Shown here one piece after another: positions 6,248 to 7,805 of a DNA stretch of 7,805 nt. Origin of the DNA: an uncultured beta proteobacterium (GTDB taxonomy: Bacteria > Pseudomonadota > Gammaproteobacteria > Burkholderiales > Burkholderiaceae_C). Where the stretch lies: NCBI GenBank assembly GCA_903886165.1, contig CAISLL010000176.1, positions 1 through 7,805 on the forward strand, read 5' to 3'. The translations under genes and the position numbers were made by a program. Within the stretch, counting starts at the first letter, position 1. Each line of letters begins with the position of its first letter. A model generated the notes under the pieces. It searched no databases. It had not been told where the DNA came from and was given only the letters and a program-made list of their open reading frames with translations.

Positions 6248-7805
6248 ATGCAAGCCGCAGACTCCATCTCGCCCCTGGCACCCGGCAACACACTACCCGG
6301 TGTGGGCCGCACATTGGTCGCCACCGGCAAGCTGGGGCAAAAATTTGCCGAAGAAATCTATAGCAAGGCACAGACCAGTCGCTCCAGCTTTATTGCTGAA
6401 CTGACCGGATCGGGCGCGGTGTCCGCAGCTGATCTGGCGCACACCTTGTCTGTGGCTTTTGGCGCCCCCTTGATTGACCTGGCCGCCGTCGACCCGCAGC
6501 GTCTGCCCAAGGGCCTGCTTGACAACAAGATCTGCCAGGACTACCGACTGGTGGTGCTTGGCAAGCGGCAAAACCGCCTGATCGTCGCCACCGCCGACCC
6601 GTCCGACCAGCAAGCTGCTGAAAAAATCAAGTTTTCGACGCAGCAGACGGTTGATTGGGTGGTTGCGGAATATGACAAGCTGCTTAAACTGGTGTCAACC
6701 AATTCCATCACGGCGTCCGAATCGATTGACAACATCGTTGGCGCAGACTTCGAGTTTGATGAACTTGCGTCCGAGCCCATCACCGACACCTCGGCTGTGG
6801 CCACCGCCGAGGTGGACGACGCGCCAGTGGTCAAGTTCTTGCACAAAATGCTGCTGGATGCCTTCAGTATGCGCGCCTCCGACTTGCACTTCGAACCCTA
6901 TGAGCACAACTACCGTGTGCGTTTTCGCATTGACGGCGAGCTGCGCGAAATGGCCTCACCGCCAATCGCCATCAAGGACAAGCTGGCCTCGCGCATCAAG
7001 GTGATTTCGCGCATGGACATCTCCGAAAAGCGGGTGCCACAAGACGGCAAGATGAAGCTCAAGATCGGGCCTGACCGGATGATCGATTTCCGCGTCAGCA
7101 CCCTGCCCACGCTGTTTGGTGAAAAGATCGTGATCCGGATTCTGGACCCGAACAACGCCAAACTGGGCATTGATGCACTGGGCTACGAGCCCGAAGAAAA
7201 AGAGCGCCTGCTGCAGGCCATCTCACGCCCCTACGGCATGATTTTGGTGACCGGCCCCACCGGCTCCGGCAAAACGGTGTCGCTCTACACCTGCCTGAAC
7301 CTTCTGAACAAGCCCGATGTGAACATTGCCACCGCGGAAGACCCGTCCGAAATCAACCTGCCCGGCGTCAACCAGGTCAATGTCAACGACAAGGCCGGTT
7401 TGACCTTTGCAGTGGCGCTCAAGTCATTTTTGCGGCAAGACCCGGACATCATCATGGTCGGTGAAATTCGCGATATCGAGACTGCCGACATTGCCATCAA
7501 GGCCTCTCAAACCGGCCACCTGGTGCTGTCAACCTTGCACACAAATGACGCCCCCACCACGCTCACCCGGATGCGCAACATGGGCATCGCACCATTCAAC
7601 ATTGCCTCCAGCGTCATCCTCATTACCGCGCAGCGACTGGCACGCAGACTCTGCCCGAACTGCAAGAAAGCCATTGACATCCCGCAAAAGGCGCTGCTGG
7701 GTGCCGGCTTCAAGCCCGAAGAGCTTGACGGCAGCTGGAAGCCCTACCACCCGGTCGGCTGCAACGCCTGCAACAACGGTTACAAAGGACGGGTGGGGCT
7801 ATACC
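6248..7805 (+). CDS. pilB: Type IV pilus extension ATPase PilB (3' end beyond window)
   Basis: PilB is the cytoplasmic hexameric ATPase that powers type IV pilus polymerisation together with PilC. The window holds 519 codons; the family is usually about 570-580 residues, so only the C-terminal tail is missing. Motifs, numbered from ATG 6248, are the T2SSE N-terminal domain (about 1-160), Walker A GPTGSGKT at 336-343 (K342), Asp box E364-DPSE368, Walker B region D400-IIMVGE406, arginine R408, His box H424-LVLSTLH431, and a zinc-binding tetracysteine C469/C472 and C505/C508. The N-terminal motif positions where c-di-GMP-binding MshEN domains carry RLG read GVG and SFI, so c-di-GMP binding there is not supported. 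An in-frame ATG at 6188 with a better Shine-Dalgarno site would add 20 residues (MPEKPNQALRNPV...). ATG 6248 is preferred because residues resembling other PilB N-termini begin after it and its CTCCTT context matches neighbouring starts. pilC and pilD usually follow. Confidence 0.96.
   Translation, partial: MQAADSISPLAPGNTLPGVGRTLVATGKLGQKFAEEIYSKAQTSRSSFIAELTGSGAVSAADLAHTLSVAFGAPLIDLAAVDPQRLPKGLLDNKICQDYRLVVLGKRQNRLIVATADPSDQQAAEKIKFSTQQTVDWVVAEYDKLLKLVSTNSITASESIDNIVGADFEFDELASEPITDTSAVATAEVDDAPVVKFLHKMLLDAFSMRASDLHFEPYEHNYRVRFRIDGELREMASPPIAIKDKLASRIKVISRMDISEKRVPQDGKMKLKIGPDRMIDFRVSTLPTLFGEKIVIRILDPNNAKLGIDALGYEPEEKERLLQAISRPYGMILVTGPTGSGKTVSLYTCLNLLNKPDVNIATAEDPSEINLPGVNQVNVNDKAGLTFAVALKSFLRQDPDIIMVGEIRDIETADIAIKASQTGHLVLSTLHTNDAPTTLTRMRNMGIAPFNIASSVILITAQRLARRLCPNCKKAIDIPQKALLGAGFKPEELDGSWKPYHPVGCNACNNGYKGRVGLY

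Overview
This window looks like ordinary chromosomal DNA from a betaproteobacterium, most likely Burkholderiales and probably close to Comamonadaceae (Rhodoferax/Polaromonas type). The evidence is high-GC coding sequence, the order rsmD - two M16 peptidases - divergent ftsY, and the sequence character of FtsY (N-terminus MFSFFRKK) and PilB (EDPSEINLPG Asp box). The family assignment rests on protein resemblance and remembered gene order, not on a database search.

Layout. On the minus strand, reading right to left, there is a catalytic M16 zinc peptidase (1486-2919), a catalytically dead M16 partner (97-1464), and the first 20 codons of rsmD at the window edge (1-60). The two peptidases carry complementary halves of an active site: the zinc motif is in one and the Arg/Tyr pair in the other. 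Both have signal peptides, so they probably form a periplasmic heterodimer. On the plus strand come ftsY (2949-4097, signal recognition particle receptor), a soluble GGDEF diguanylate cyclase with an intact inhibitory I-site (4181-5209), and a small serine carboxylesterase (5228-5908). A 339-bp non-coding region rich in inverted repeats follows (5909-6247). Last is pilB, the type IV pilus extension ATPase (6248 to the window end, C-terminus cut off).

How the genes relate. FtsY and the M16 pair are transcribed divergently from a gap of only 29 bp, so their expression signals must overlap each other's 5' coding ends. The diguanylate cyclase and esterase are 18 bp apart and may be co-transcribed. 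PilB appears to start a separate transcription unit, normally followed by pilC and pilD. C-di-GMP often controls type IV pili, so the cyclase near pilB is suggestive, but the PilB N-terminus seen here lacks the arginines of a c-di-GMP-binding MshEN motif.

I found no mobile element, CRISPR array, tRNA, rRNA or defence system. The points most worth a second look are the hairpin-rich region before pilB, a recurring pyrimidine-rich 'CTTATG'-like start context in place of Shine-Dalgarno sites, and an AT-rich island encoding the signal peptide of the inactive M16 subunit.
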